Positions 36,298 through 44,885 of a stretch of DNA of 64,000 bases are shown here, one piece after another. The translations under genes were made by a program, and so were the position numbers. Under the pieces are notes generated by a model. The model was not told where the DNA came from. It was given only the letters and a program-made list of their open reading frames with translations, and did no database searches. The stretch spans positions 124,001 to 188,000 of the forward strand of contig NZ_LZZS01000006.1 of assembly GCF_014170335.1 (NCBI RefSeq), written 5' to 3'. The stretch's first letter is position 1. Every line of letters begins with the position of its first letter. The DNA is from Achromobacter sp. UMC46 (GTDB lineage Bacteria > Pseudomonadota > Gammaproteobacteria > Burkholderiales > Burkholderiaceae_B).

Positions 36298-36830
36298 CCC
36301 AAGACTCCTGTGCGTGCGACCAGCGCCATCACCAGCAAGGCATAGCCGGCCGCCACGATATCGTCCCACATTACCCCGAAGCCGCCCTTGATATGGGCGT
36401 CGAAGAATTTGATGGGAGGCGGCTTGACGATGTCGAACAGGCGGAACAGCCCGAACGCCAGCAGTTGCGACACCCAGCCCGCGGGCGTCAACCACAGCAC
36501 CAGCCAGAACGCCACCATCTCGTCCCAGACCATTCCGACATGATCCGGCTGCGCAAGTTCACGGCCGACGCGATGGCAAGCCCAGCAGCCATACACGAAC
36601 GCCAACGCCAGGAACACGCCGATGGCCATGTCCGACGCGGCGGGCGCCGCCGCCACCCAGATGCCCCACGCCAGCAAGGTGCCCCAGGTGCCCGACGCCG
36701 GGCGGATCAGGCCGCTGCCCAGGCCGAAGGCGATCAGCCTGCCCGGATCGCGACATACCCAGGACAGCGGCGGGTACACGGCCCGCGAGCGTTCGCGCAT
36801 GGACGGGGATGGCTTATCGGTAAGGGACAT
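36294..36830 (-). CDS. pgpA: Phosphatidylglycerophosphatase A
   Basis: 178 residues, inner-membrane enzyme that dephosphorylates phosphatidylglycerophosphate. Family motifs are FGLGSGLIRPASGTWGTLLAW near 34-54, VWDEMVAFWLVLW near 105 and the C-terminal FRLFDIVKPPPIKFFDAHIKGGFGVMWDDIVA near 134-165. The ATG at 36830 was taken; about 80 residues of a longer upstream frame are Arg/Pro-rich and belong to the antisense of thiL. Confidence 0.95.
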   Translation of the reverse strand: MSLTDKPSPSMRERSRAVYPPLSWVCRDPGRLIAFGLGSGLIRPASGTWGTLLAWGIWVAAAPAASDMAIGVFLALAFVYGCWACHRVGRELAQPDHVGMVWDEMVAFWLVLWLTPAGWVSQLLAFGLFRLFDIVKPPPIKFFDAHIKGGFGVMWDDIVAAGYALLVMALVARTGVLG

Positions 36831-36886
36831 GGCGTTCCTGGGCCGTTGGCAGAGGGGAGGGTCGGTAGAAGAGGATCCGCGGCGGA

Positions 36887-37852
36887 TCAGGCCGCGGGAA
36901 AATGATCGAAGCCGGCCGGCAGCGCGGTCATCGGCCGGCCCTGTCCGTCCAGCACGATCAGGCCCGGCTGCGCCAGCGTCTGGCCGATGCGGGTCACGCG
37001 GGCATTGGCCGCGCGCCCTGCGGCCAGGACGGCGTCGCGGCGGGCGGCGGGTGCGGTAAAGCACAACTGATAGACGTCGCCGCCGCCCAGCACTGCGCGT
37101 TGCAGCGGCGCCGCATCCATCGCCGCCAGCGCGGCGGCCGCCGGCATCCGGTCGAATTCAACACAGGCGCCCACCCGGCTGGCGGCCAGGATGTGGCCCA
37201 GGTCTTGCAGCAGGCCGTCCGACAGGTCGATGGCGGCGTGCGCGATACCGCGTAGCGCCAGCCCCAGCGCAACCTGCGGCTGCGGCCATTCCAGTGCGCC
37301 GCGGGTGGCGGCCAGCAAGGCAGCGTCGGCCGGATACTGGCCGTCCAGCAGGCGATAGGCCACATCGGCCGCGCCCAGTTCGCCGGATACCCAGATGTCG
37401 TCGCCCACCTGCGCGCCGTCACGGCGCAGCGCCTGGCCGGCGGGCACGGCGCCGAACACGGTGACGCTGATCGCCAGGTCATGCGCGCTGCGCGTGGTGT
37501 CACCACCGATCAGCGGGCAGCCGTGGGCCGCCGCCAGCGCATGGAAGCCGTCCGCGAACGCGGCCAGCCAAGGCTCGTCCAGGCGCGGCAATGCCAGCCC
37601 CAGGACGCAGCCGATCGGCCGGGCGCCCATGGCGGCCAGGTCGGACAGGTTCACGGCCAGGGCCTTGTGGCCCAGGGCGCGGGGATCCACGTCGGGAAAG
37701 AAATGGCGGCCTTCCAGCAGCAAGTCGGTGCTGGTGGCCACTTGTTCGCCAGGCGGCACGGGAAACAGCGCGCAATCGTCGCCCACGCCCAGCAGGCCGG
37801 TTGGCGCCGTGCGGGTGAAATAGCGCGCGATCAGTTCGAATTCGGACGCCAC
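36887..37852 (-). CDS. thiL: Thiamine-monophosphate kinase
   Basis: 321 residues. It phosphorylates thiamine phosphate to thiamine diphosphate. Motifs in order are LLGVGDDCALFPVP (ATP/Mg site), STDLLLEGRHFFPDVDP, LIGGDTTRS near 112, WVSGELGAADVAYRLL near 145 and IDLSDGLLQDLGHIL near 210. The GTG at 37852 has GGAG 5 bp upstream and was preferred to the GTG at 37873. It is followed after 56 bp by pgpA. Confidence 0.93.
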   Translation of the reverse strand: MASEFELIARYFTRTAPTGLLGVGDDCALFPVPPGEQVATSTDLLLEGRHFFPDVDPRALGHKALAVNLSDLAAMGARPIGCVLGLALPRLDEPWLAAFADGFHALAAAHGCPLIGGDTTRSAHDLAISVTVFGAVPAGQALRRDGAQVGDDIWVSGELGAADVAYRLLDGQYPADAALLAATRGALEWPQPQVALGLALRGIAHAAIDLSDGLLQDLGHILAASRVGACVEFDRMPAAAALAAMDAAPLQRAVLGGGDVYQLCFTAPAARRDAVLAAGRAANARVTRIGQTLAQPGLIVLDGQGRPMTALPAGFDHFPAA

Positions 37853-37974
37853 GGCGACTCCGCTATCCGGCACGGTTAGCCGGCATTAACGCCCACACGG
37901 GACGTACAGTCCCCAAAACCATGCGTCGCGCGGGTGAAGAGGGAGGCCCCCGCCACGCGTCGCAAGAAACAGGT

Positions 37975-38062
37975 GCCCCATCCGGGCCGCGCGGAGCCGG
38001 CTTCGCCGGTCCGCAGCGGCGCCCCCCTGGGGGGGAAGCGCGCAGCGCTTCGGGGGGGGGTT
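37975..38062. repeat. GC-rich palindromic intergenic repeat (REP-like)
   Basis: The thiL-nusB gap holds a run of nested palindromes: GGAGCCGGCTTCGCCGGTCC, CGCCCCCCTGGGGGGG, and GAAGCGCGCAGCGCTTC flanked by G-runs. Similar GC palindromes recur between genes in Burkholderiales genomes, from general knowledge. The nusB stop lies at its right edge, so it may act as a 3' stabiliser or weak terminator of ribBA-ribH-nusB. Confidence 0.6.
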
Positions 38063-38558
38063 ACCTCTTTGCCTGGACCTCGTTCGCACGCACGTCGGCG
38101 GCCAGCTTGTCGAGCACGCCGTTGACGAACTTGAAGCCGTCGGTGCCGCCAAACGATTTGGCCAGCTCGACCGCTTCGTTGATGGCGACCTTGTACGGCA
38201 CTTCGACATGATGGATCAGTTCGAAGCTGCCGATCAAGAGAATGCCATGCTCAACGGGCGACAGCTCGGCCAGCGGGCGGTCGACGTAAGGCGTGAAACG
38301 CTCGCGCAGCGCAGGCGCTTCGCGCAGGACACCGTGCAGCAAGGTCTTGAACCACTGCGCGTCCGCCTCGGAAAAATCCTCGGTGTCGCGCAGGTGGGCG
38401 TCGATCTCGCCGGCGTCTTGCGTGCCTTCGCCACCGCGCAGCAGCCACGCGTACACGCCTTGCAGCGCGAACTCGCGTGCACGGCGGCGGGCGCTGCGCG
38501 CGCTGGCGCGGGCTTGCGCCGCGCTATCAGCGCTGGTCGTCGTCTTCTTCGTCGTCAA
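38061..38558 (-). CDS. nusB: Transcription antitermination protein NusB
   Basis: About 165 residues. NusB joins NusE at boxA of rRNA transcripts. Family marks are [75 protein letters not shown]. There is no ATG near the natural N-terminus; a TTG at 38558, preceded by GAGGACGAAG and giving [13 protein letters not shown], is the best start, so the gene begins inside the 3' end of ribH. An ATG at 38633 would add 25 basic residues encoded opposite the acidic tail of RibH. The start is therefore uncertain by up to 75 bp. Confidence 0.9.
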   Translation of the reverse strand: MTTKKTTTSADSAAQARASARSARRRAREFALQGVYAWLLRGGEGTQDAGEIDAHLRDTEDFSEADAQWFKTLLHGVLREAPALRERFTPYVDRPLAELSPVEHGILLIGSFELIHHVEVPYKVAINEAVELAKSFGGTDGFKFVNGVLDKLAADVRANEVQAKR

Positions 38559-39057
38559 AATCTTCGTCCTCGTCTTCGTCGTCTTCGTCTTCTTCCTCGG
38601 GTTCCAGCGCCGCCACCAGGTTGGCCATTTCAACGGCTACCTGAGCACAATCGCGACCCTTGCCGGCGGCGCGGGCTTGCGCCTGCTCGTCGGTGTCGAC
38701 GGTCAACACACCGTTTGCGACGGGGATGCCGGTTTCCAGGGAGATACGGGTGATTGCCATGGCCATTTCATTGCTGACCACTTCAAAGTGATAGGTCTCG
38801 CCACGGATGACGGCGCCCAGCGCGATCAAGGCGTCGAATTCAAACGTTTCGGCCATGTGGGACAGGGCCACGCCCAGTTCCAGGGCGCCGGGAACGGTGG
38901 CGACCATCACGTCGCGTTCGTCCACGCCCAGTTCGGCCAGTTCCTTCAGGCACGCTTCGAGTTCGGCCTGGCCGATTTCTTCATTGAAGCGGGCGCGTAC
39001 GATGCCGATGTGCAGCCCTTCGCCGTTCAGGTCGGGGGTAAGGATGTAAGGGTTCAT
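38527..39057 (-). CDS. ribH: 6,7-dimethyl-8-ribityllumazine synthase
   Basis: 176 residues. Motifs: [73 protein letters not shown], and [20 protein letters not shown]. It condenses the RibB and RibD products to lumazine. The last 25 residues form a very acidic tail (Glu/Asp runs) beyond the normal fold, and the start of nusB is read from the same DNA in another frame. It lies 10 bp after ribBA. Confidence 0.95.
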   Translation of the reverse strand: MNPYILTPDLNGEGLHIGIVRARFNEEIGQAELEACLKELAELGVDERDVMVATVPGALELGVALSHMAETFEFDALIALGAVIRGETYHFEVVSNEMAMAITRISLETGIPVANGVLTVDTDEQAQARAAGKGRDCAQVAVEMANLVAALEPEEEDEDDEDEDEDFDDEEDDDQR

Positions 39058-39067
39058 GTGTCGGCCT

Positions 39068-40246
39068 TCAGTGTGTTGCGGGAGTATTCAGCGGGTCGCA
39101 ATCGTAACCCGTAATGGTGAGCGAAAAGCCCGCCATGCTGGGCATCTTGCGCGGCCGGGCAAGCAGCTTCATCTGGCCCACATTCAGGTCGCGCAGAATC
39201 TGGGCGCCGATGCCGTAAGTCCGCAGACCGAAACGGTCGGTGCTGGCGGCCGCGTCGGCCTGGGCCTTGGGGTCGTTCCAGCCGGCGATCTGGCCGAACA
39301 GGTGCTCGGTGGACGATTGGCAGTTCATCAACACCAGCACCCCTGCCGGGGCTGCTGCAATGGCCTGCAGGGCTTGCGCCACGCCCCAGCTGTGCGGGCT
39401 GGCGCCGGTATCCAGCACGTCCAGCACCGAGGCCGGTTCATGCACGCGCACCAGCGTTTCGACGTCGGGGCTCACGTTACCATGCACCAGCGCCATATGG
39501 GCGGAGCCGGTGGCCGCGTCTTCATAGGCAACGGCCTCGAAGGTGCCCCAGGCCGTCTCCATGGGGCGCTTGCCCACGCGCTTGACGATGGATTCGTGTT
39601 CGCTGCGGTACTGGATCAGGTCGGCGATCGTGCCGATCTTCAGGTTGTGCTCGCGGCCAAATTCGACCAGGTCCGGCAGGCGGGCCATGGTGCCGTCCGG
39701 CTTGAGGATTTCGCAGATGACCGCAGCGGGCGTCAGGCCGGCCATGGCGGTCAGGTCGCAGCCGGCTTCGGTGTGGCCGGCGCGCACCAGCACGCCGCCG
39801 GGCACCGCGCGCACCGGGAAGATGTGGCCGGGCTGCACCAGGTCGGCCGGCTTGGCGTCGCGCGCCACCGCCACCTGGATGGTGCGGGCGCGGTCGGCGG
39901 CCGAAATGCCGGTTTCGACGCCTACGGCGGCTTCGATCGACTGCGTGAAATTGGTGCCGTATCGCGTGCCGTTGCGGGCAGCCATCATCGGCAGCTCCAG
40001 CTGGCGGCAGCGTTCTTCGGTCAGCGTCAGGCACACCAGGCCGCGGCCGTGGGTCACCATGAAGTTGATGGCTTCAGGCGTGACGAATTCGGCGGCCATG
40101 ACCAGGTCGCCTTCGTTTTCACGGTCTTCTTCGTCGACCAGGATGACGATGCGGCCGGCGCGCAGCTCGGCGATGATCTCGGCAACCGAAGCGATACCGA
40201 AGGATTCCGGCTCGGAGCCGGGCAAAGAGGACAACTGGACGGACAT
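39068..40246 (-). CDS. ribBA: 3,4-dihydroxy-2-butanone-4-phosphate synthase with degenerate GTP cyclohydrolase II domain
   Basis: 392 residues. The RibB half (about 15-215) is intact: [39 protein letters not shown], then [17 protein letters not shown]. The RibA half (about 220-375) keeps the fold ([10 protein letters not shown] ..., [20 protein letters not shown]) but lacks the C-x10-C-x-C zinc motif and the EGRGIG segment needed for GTP cyclohydrolase II. It should therefore only supply the four-carbon unit of riboflavin, with a separate RibA encoded elsewhere. A GTG at 40255 is an alternative start. No FMN riboswitch could be recognised in the 155 bp upstream. Confidence 0.92.
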   Translation of the reverse strand: MSVQLSSLPGSEPESFGIASVAEIIAELRAGRIVILVDEEDRENEGDLVMAAEFVTPEAINFMVTHGRGLVCLTLTEERCRQLELPMMAARNGTRYGTNFTQSIEAAVGVETGISAADRARTIQVAVARDAKPADLVQPGHIFPVRAVPGGVLVRAGHTEAGCDLTAMAGLTPAAVICEILKPDGTMARLPDLVEFGREHNLKIGTIADLIQYRSEHESIVKRVGKRPMETAWGTFEAVAYEDAATGSAHMALVHGNVSPDVETLVRVHEPASVLDVLDTGASPHSWGVAQALQAIAAAPAGVLVLMNCQSSTEHLFGQIAGWNDPKAQADAAASTDRFGLRTYGIGAQILRDLNVGQMKLLARPRKMPSMAGFSLTITGYDCDPLNTPATH

Positions 40247-40401
40247 GGCGGGCACGTAAACCAGACGGGAAAGCCAGGATTTTAGCGCCCCTGGCGCCAG
40301 ATTCCCTATCGGGGCGCCAGAACGGCCTCCGGCGGGGCCGTCCGGTTAAACTTTCGCCCGGAGATCGCCCTGAAAATCAGACCCCATCGAGGATAAAACC
40401 C

Positions 40402-41220
40402 ATGCAAGCCCTTGCGGCCATGCCTTTGACCGTCGCCGCGGCGATTCGCGTCGTCCTGACCGATATCGACGACACGCTGACTACCGAGGGCCGCCTGCCG
40501 GCCGACGCCTACGCCGCGCTGGAGCGCCTGGAACAGGCGGGCATTCAGGTCGTGCCGATCACCGGCCGCCCGGCCGGCTGGTGCGACCACATCGCCCGCA
40601 TGTGGCCGGTGCGCGCCGTGGTCGGGGAAAACGGCGCGTTCTACTACGCCTACGACCGCCAGGCCCGCCGCATGACCACCCACTACTGGACGGACGCCGC
40701 CTCGCGCCAGGCCAGCCGCAAGCAGCTGGACGCCATCCGCGACCGCGTACTGGCCGAGGTGCCGGGTTCGGCCGTGGCCAGCGACCAGGACTACCGCGTG
40801 GCCGACCTGGCCATCGACTTCTGCGAAGACGTGCCCGCCCTGCCCGATTCGGACGTCAGCAAGATCGTCCGGATCTTCCACGACGCTGGCGCCCAGGCCA
40901 AAGTCAGTTCGATCCACGTCAACGGCTGGTTCGGCGACTACGACAAGCTGACCATGACCCGCACGATGTTCCAACGCGAATTCGGCGGCGACGTGGCCAA
41001 CACCCTGGACAGCACGCTGTTCATCGGCGACTCGCCCAACGACGAGCCCATGTTCGCCTACTTCCCGGTCTCGGTCGGCGTGGCCAACATCCAGGCCCAA
41101 TTGCACCGCCTGACGCACCGCCCCGCCTTCGTCGCGGCCTTCCATGGCGGCGCGGGCTTCGTTGAAATGGCGGACCGGCTGCTGGCGGCCCGCCAGGCGC
41201 CGCAAGCGCAACCGGCCTGA
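40402..41220 (+). CDS. HAD-IIB family hydrolase (Cof/SPP-like phosphatase)
   Basis: 272 residues. HAD motif I is VVLTDIDDTLTTEG near 18-31, motif II is IQVVPITGRP near 47-56, and motif IV is LDSTLFIGDSPNDEPMF near 205-222. A type-IIB cap lies between. Such enzymes dephosphorylate sugar phosphates or related small molecules. It is 12 bp upstream of an IclR gene that leads into a phosphonate-type importer, suggesting it frees phosphate from, or otherwise processes, an imported organophosphorus compound. No substrate can be named. Confidence 0.88.
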   Translation: MQALAAMPLTVAAAIRVVLTDIDDTLTTEGRLPADAYAALERLEQAGIQVVPITGRPAGWCDHIARMWPVRAVVGENGAFYYAYDRQARRMTTHYWTDAASRQASRKQLDAIRDRVLAEVPGSAVASDQDYRVADLAIDFCEDVPALPDSDVSKIVRIFHDAGAQAKVSSIHVNGWFGDYDKLTMTRTMFQREFGGDVANTLDSTLFIGDSPNDEPMFAYFPVSVGVANIQAQLHRLTHRPAFVAAFHGGAGFVEMADRLLAARQAPQAQPA

Positions 41221-41232
41221 GGTCCGCATACC

Positions 41233-42048
41233 GTGGCCACCACCAAGACTCCCGCCCCCGCCGCCAACGACGGCCGCCGCAGCATCCAGTCCATCGAAGT
41301 GGGCGTGCCGTTGCTGGCCGCCCTGGTCGACGCCGCCAAGCCGCTGACCCTGCGCGACCTGGCCGCGGGCGCCGGCATGACGTCCGCCAAGGCGCACCCG
41401 TACCTGGTCAGCTTCATTCGTGTCGGCCTGGTGCAGCAAGACACCGTCACCGGCCAGTACGAGCTGGGGCCCTTCGCCCTGCAGATGGGGCTGGTCAGCC
41501 TGCAACGGCTGGACCCGGTGCGCATCGCCATGCCCGAGATCGCCAAGCTGCAATCCGAGATCGGCCACACGCTGGGCATCGCGGTGCTGGGCTCGCACGG
41601 CCCCACCATGATCCACATGACCGAAGCCAGCTACCCGGTGCACGTGAACATGCGCAAAGGCACGGTGATGTCCATGCTGCACACCGCCACCGGCCTGGTG
41701 TTCGCGGCCTGGCTGCCGCCCAAGGTCAGCGAACACTACATCGCCCGGGAAGAAGGCGACACCGCGGTCATCGCCAGCGTGCCGCCGCAGCGCAAGGCAT
41801 CGCGCGCCAACATCGAAGCCCAACTGGCCGATATCCGCGTGCACGGCATGGCGCGCGCGCTGGGCAACCCGCTGCCCGGCGTGGACGCCCTGTCGGTGCC
41901 CGTGTTCGACAACACCGGCAACATCGTCCTGGGGCTGACCAGCCTGGGTCCCACCGGCTTGTTCGATGTGAGCTGGGACGGCACGATCGCCCGGCCCCTG
42001 CTGGCCTGCGCGCAGGAGATCTCGCGCAAGCTGGGCTACCGGGGCTGA
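41233..42048 (+). CDS. IclR-family transcriptional regulator
   Basis: 271 residues from a GTG at 41233. The N-terminal winged HTH (about 17-75, RSIQSIEVGVPLLAALVDAAKPLTLRDLAAGAGMTSAKAHPYLVSFIRVGLV) and the GAF-like IclR effector domain (LGIAVLGSHGPTMIHMTEASYPV ... NIVLGLTSLGPTG) are both present. The effector domain lacks the usual R-x-G-x5-H set in its standard spacing but is full length. The gene lies between the HAD phosphatase and phnD, both on the same strand. A palindrome and repeats that could be its operator follow at 42080-42135. Confidence 0.88.
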   Translation: MATTKTPAPAANDGRRSIQSIEVGVPLLAALVDAAKPLTLRDLAAGAGMTSAKAHPYLVSFIRVGLVQQDTVTGQYELGPFALQMGLVSLQRLDPVRIAMPEIAKLQSEIGHTLGIAVLGSHGPTMIHMTEASYPVHVNMRKGTVMSMLHTATGLVFAAWLPPKVSEHYIAREEGDTAVIASVPPQRKASRANIEAQLADIRVHGMARALGNPLPGVDALSVPVFDNTGNIVLGLTSLGPTGLFDVSWDGTIARPLLACAQEISRKLGYRG

Positions 42049-42079
42049 GCCGGACGGACCGCGCAAGGCGTCCGTCCCG

Positions 42080-42135
42080 TTCGATTGATCGAAAAAAAAC
42101 GAACACAAAACGAACAATTCGAACAAAAGACGAAA
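42080..42135. promoter_or_regulatory. Palindrome and helically phased CGAAC repeats upstream of phnD
   Basis: TTCGAT-TG-ATCGAA (42080-42093) is a perfect 6-bp-arm palindrome. It is followed by CGAAC/CGAAA motifs at 42100, 42111, 42120 and 42131, about one helical turn apart, in an A-rich tract. Regulators that bind as several dimers on one face of DNA, including IclR types, use such arrays. No other function is apparent in this 180-bp gap. Confidence 0.4.
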
Positions 42136-42169
42136 AGAAAGGCAGGGACTTTCCCAAGTGTGCCCGTCC

Positions 42170-42219
42170 CCTCTTGTGTGGTTGAATTCAGCAAATATTC
42201 AAATTCATCCCACAAGAGG
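42170..42219 (+). promoter_or_regulatory. Inverted repeat that could mask the phnD ribosome binding site
   Basis: CCTCTTGTG (42170-42178) is complementary to CACAAGAGG (42211-42219), and the second arm contains part of the AAGAGGAGA ribosome binding site of phnD. If transcribed, the 31-nt loop hairpin would hide the Shine-Dalgarno sequence. Confidence 0.4.
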
Positions 42220-42228
42220 AGACAAACC

Positions 42229-43227
42229 ATGCACGCGATGCGTCTATTGCAAGCGGCCGCCCTGGCCGCGTTCGCCGTTGGCGGTGCCACCGCCCAGGCC
42301 GCCGACACCTGCTCCAACCGGGGCGATCTGGACCAGATGTATTGCGACGACAACAAGGACCTGGTGGCCGATACGCCCACCGACGCCTCCAAGTTGAAGA
42401 CGCCCTCGACCCTGGTGTTCACCTACACCCCGGTGGAAGACCCGGCGGTCTACGAAGACATCTTCAAGCCCTTCACCAAGCACCTGTCGGAATGCACCGG
42501 CAAGCGCGTGGTGTTCTACCAGGTGCAAAGCAACGCCGCGGAAATCGAAGCCATGCGCTCGGGCCGCCTGCACGTGGGCGGCTTCTCGACCGGCCCGACC
42601 GCATTCGCCGTGAACATCGCCGGCGCCGTGCCGTTCGCCGTCAAGGGCTATGCCGACGGCTTCCAGGGCTACAACCTGATCGTCATCGTCAAGAAAGACA
42701 GCCCCTACCAGAAGCTGACCGACCTGAAGGGCAAGAAGCTGGCGCACACCGCGCCGTCGTCGAACTCTGGCCACATGGCGCCCGTGGCGCTGTTCCCCAA
42801 GGAAGGCCTGACGCCGGACAAGGACTACAAGGTGGTCTTCTCGGGCAAACACGACCAGTCCGTCATGGGCGTGAATTCCGGCGACTATGACGCCGCCGCG
42901 GTTGCCTCCGACGTGTTCAAGCGCATGGTCGAACGCGGCCAGGTCAAGGAAGCCGACTTCCGCGTGATCTACAAGAGCGAGAAATTCCCGACTTCGTCCT
43001 TCGCCTACGCGCATGACCTGGAACCGAAGTTCCGCGACCAGATGCTCAAGTGCTTCTACGACTACCGCTTCCCCGCGGAAATGGCGAAGGCCTTCGACGG
43101 CGCCGACCGTTTCTATCCGGTGACCTATGAGAAAGACTGGGCCATCGTCCGCCAGGTGGCTGAATCGGGTGGCGAAAGCTTCAACCGCGCCGCCTACGAC
43201 CGCGAATCCGCAAAGAGCAAGAAGTAA
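42229..43227 (+). CDS. phnD: Phosphonate/phosphate-type ABC transporter binding protein (PhnD family)
   Basis: 332 residues with signal peptide (AMRLLQAAALAAFAVGGATAQA, cleavage near 24). The mature N-terminus has a cysteine-containing preface (TCSNRGDLDQMYCDDN) before the binding domain LVFTYTPVEDPAVYEDIFKPFTKHLSECTGKRVVFYQVQSNAAEIEAMRSGRLHVGGFSTG. SSNSGHMAPVALFPKEGL near 190 is the typical ligand loop. The ATG at 42229 follows AAGAGGAGA. The genes phnC, phnE, phnE follow without gaps. The ligand may be a phosphonate, phosphite or phosphate ester. Confidence 0.92.
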   Translation: MHAMRLLQAAALAAFAVGGATAQAADTCSNRGDLDQMYCDDNKDLVADTPTDASKLKTPSTLVFTYTPVEDPAVYEDIFKPFTKHLSECTGKRVVFYQVQSNAAEIEAMRSGRLHVGGFSTGPTAFAVNIAGAVPFAVKGYADGFQGYNLIVIVKKDSPYQKLTDLKGKKLAHTAPSSNSGHMAPVALFPKEGLTPDKDYKVVFSGKHDQSVMGVNSGDYDAAAVASDVFKRMVERGQVKEADFRVIYKSEKFPTSSFAYAHDLEPKFRDQMLKCFYDYRFPAEMAKAFDGADRFYPVTYEKDWAIVRQVAESGGESFNRAAYDRESAKSKK

Positions 43228-43233
43228 TCCAGC

Positions 43234-44004
43234 ATGACGACGTCGCTACGCATTTCCGGCCTGGTCAAGGAATACCGGGCCGGCCGGCCGGTTCTCAATG
43301 GCATCGACCTTGAAGTCGCCGGCCAGGGCCTGACCGCCATCATCGGCCCTTCCGGCACCGGCAAGAGCACGCTCCTGCGCTGCATCAACCGGTTGATCGA
43401 ACCCACCCAGGGCGAGATCGTGCTGCAGTCCAAGGAAGGTACCGTGGACCTGGCCCGCGTGCGCGGCGCGTCGCTGCGCCGCGCGCGCCGGCGCATCGGC
43501 ATGGTGTTCCAGGAATACAACCTGGTCGAACGCCTGACCGTGATGGAAAACCTGCTCACCGGACGGCTGGGCTACACCTCGGCCCTGAAGGCGTGGATGC
43601 GCCGCTTCGAACCCGAAGACATCGAGCATGCCTACAAGCTGCTGGATACCGTCGGCCTGGCCGGCTTTGCCGACCAGCGCGCCGATGCGCTGTCGGGCGG
43701 CCAGCGCCAGCGCGTGGGCATCGCCCGCGCGCTGATGCAGCGCCCGCAGCTGCTGCTGGCGGACGAACCGACGTCGTCGCTGGACCCGAAGACCTCGGTC
43801 GAAATCATGGAACTGCTGTCCGCGCAGGGCAGCGCCACCGGCATTCCCGTCATCGTGAACATCCACGACGTCGAACTGGCCCGCCGCTACGCCACCCGCA
43901 TCGTCGGCATGTCCGGCGGGCACGTGGTGTACGACGGCGACGGCAAGGGCCTGGACGCGACCATGCTCAAGACGATCTACGGAGGCGAGTCTTGGCTGGA
44001 ATGA
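43234..44004 (+). CDS. phnC: Phosphonate-type ABC transporter ATP-binding protein
   Basis: 256 residues. Walker [10 protein letters not shown] near 36-44, Q-loop in [20 protein letters not shown] near 92-110, signature [15 protein letters not shown] near 152-166 and Walker [14 protein letters not shown] near 175-187 are intact; the switch is [10 protein letters not shown]. The stop overlaps the start of the first permease gene (ATGA). Confidence 0.95.
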   Translation: MTTSLRISGLVKEYRAGRPVLNGIDLEVAGQGLTAIIGPSGTGKSTLLRCINRLIEPTQGEIVLQSKEGTVDLARVRGASLRRARRRIGMVFQEYNLVERLTVMENLLTGRLGYTSALKAWMRRFEPEDIEHAYKLLDTVGLAGFADQRADALSGGQRQRVGIARALMQRPQLLLADEPTSSLDPKTSVEIMELLSAQGSATGIPVIVNIHDVELARRYATRIVGMSGGHVVYDGDGKGLDATMLKTIYGGESWLE

Positions 44005-44885
44005 CGCATCCCCGGGGCAGCCGCCCCTTCGCCATGTCCGGGCGCGCCAAGGCGGGCCTGGTGTTGCTGGTGATCTACACGATCTATGCCGGCGCGCAGC
44101 TGGATTTCAGCTGGGCGCGCTTTGAAACCGGCATGGGGCACGCGTCGACGTTTCTTTCGCGCATGTTCCCGCCCAACTTCGAAAAACCCGCGACCTTGTG
44201 GAAAGGCATCGCGGAAAGCCTGGAGATCGCGGTGCTGGCCTCGGTGCTGGGCATCCTGTTCGCGCTGCCCGTGGGCCTTCTGGGCGCCCGCAACATGATG
44301 CCCGCCTGGGTGTCGTGGCCTGCGCGTTCGCTGGTGGCGCTGTGCCGCGCCCTGCACCCGGTCATCGTCGCCATCCTGTTCGTCAAGGCCGTGGGCTTCG
44401 GCGCGCTGGCCGGCATCCTGGCGCTGACCGTCGCGTCGATCGGGTTCATCGGCAAGCTGTTCACCGAAGCCATCGAAGAGATCTCGCTCAAGCAGGTGGA
44501 AGCCGTACGCGCAAGCGGCGCGTCGTTCGCCAACGTGATCATCTTCGGCGTGCTGCCGCAGGTGTTCGCGCGCTTCATCGGCTTTGCGACCTATCAGTTC
44601 GATTCCAACCTGCGCAACTCCACCATGGTCGGCATCGTGGGCGCGGGCGGCGTGGGCGGCACGCTGTTCTCGGCCTTCCAGCGCTTCGACTACGACTTCG
44701 TCAGCGCCATCCTGCTGACGCTGATCGCCATCATCATGCTGGGCGAAATCATCGCGGGCTTCGTGCGCGCCGTGTTCCTGGACAACCTGGGCTTCGACCG
44801 CATCCTGCAGGGCCGCTTCGCGGGGGCCCGCGGCATCGGCGCCGGCAAGCCGCCGGCGGCCCGCAAGGCGGAGGTGGAAGAATGA
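44001..44885 (+). CDS. phnE: Phosphonate-type ABC transporter permease 1
   Basis: 294 residues with about six spans ([64 protein letters not shown]). The EAA loop reads [20 protein letters not shown] near 172-191. The start overlaps phnC and the stop overlaps the second permease gene, so the three are translated as one unit. The C-terminal 25 residues are a short Ala/Gly/Lys tail. Confidence 0.93.
   Translation: MTHPRGSRPFAMSGRAKAGLVLLVIYTIYAGAQLDFSWARFETGMGHASTFLSRMFPPNFEKPATLWKGIAESLEIAVLASVLGILFALPVGLLGARNMMPAWVSWPARSLVALCRALHPVIVAILFVKAVGFGALAGILALTVASIGFIGKLFTEAIEEISLKQVEAVRASGASFANVIIFGVLPQVFARFIGFATYQFDSNLRNSTMVGIVGAGGVGGTLFSAFQRFDYDFVSAILLTLIAIIMLGEIIAGFVRAVFLDNLGFDRILQGRFAGARGIGAGKPPAARKAEVEE

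Noticed and set aside
40256..40401. FMN riboswitch upstream of ribBA
   Set aside because: No conserved riboswitch core could be recognised; only a CTGGCGC/GCGCCAG inverted repeat without T-run is present.
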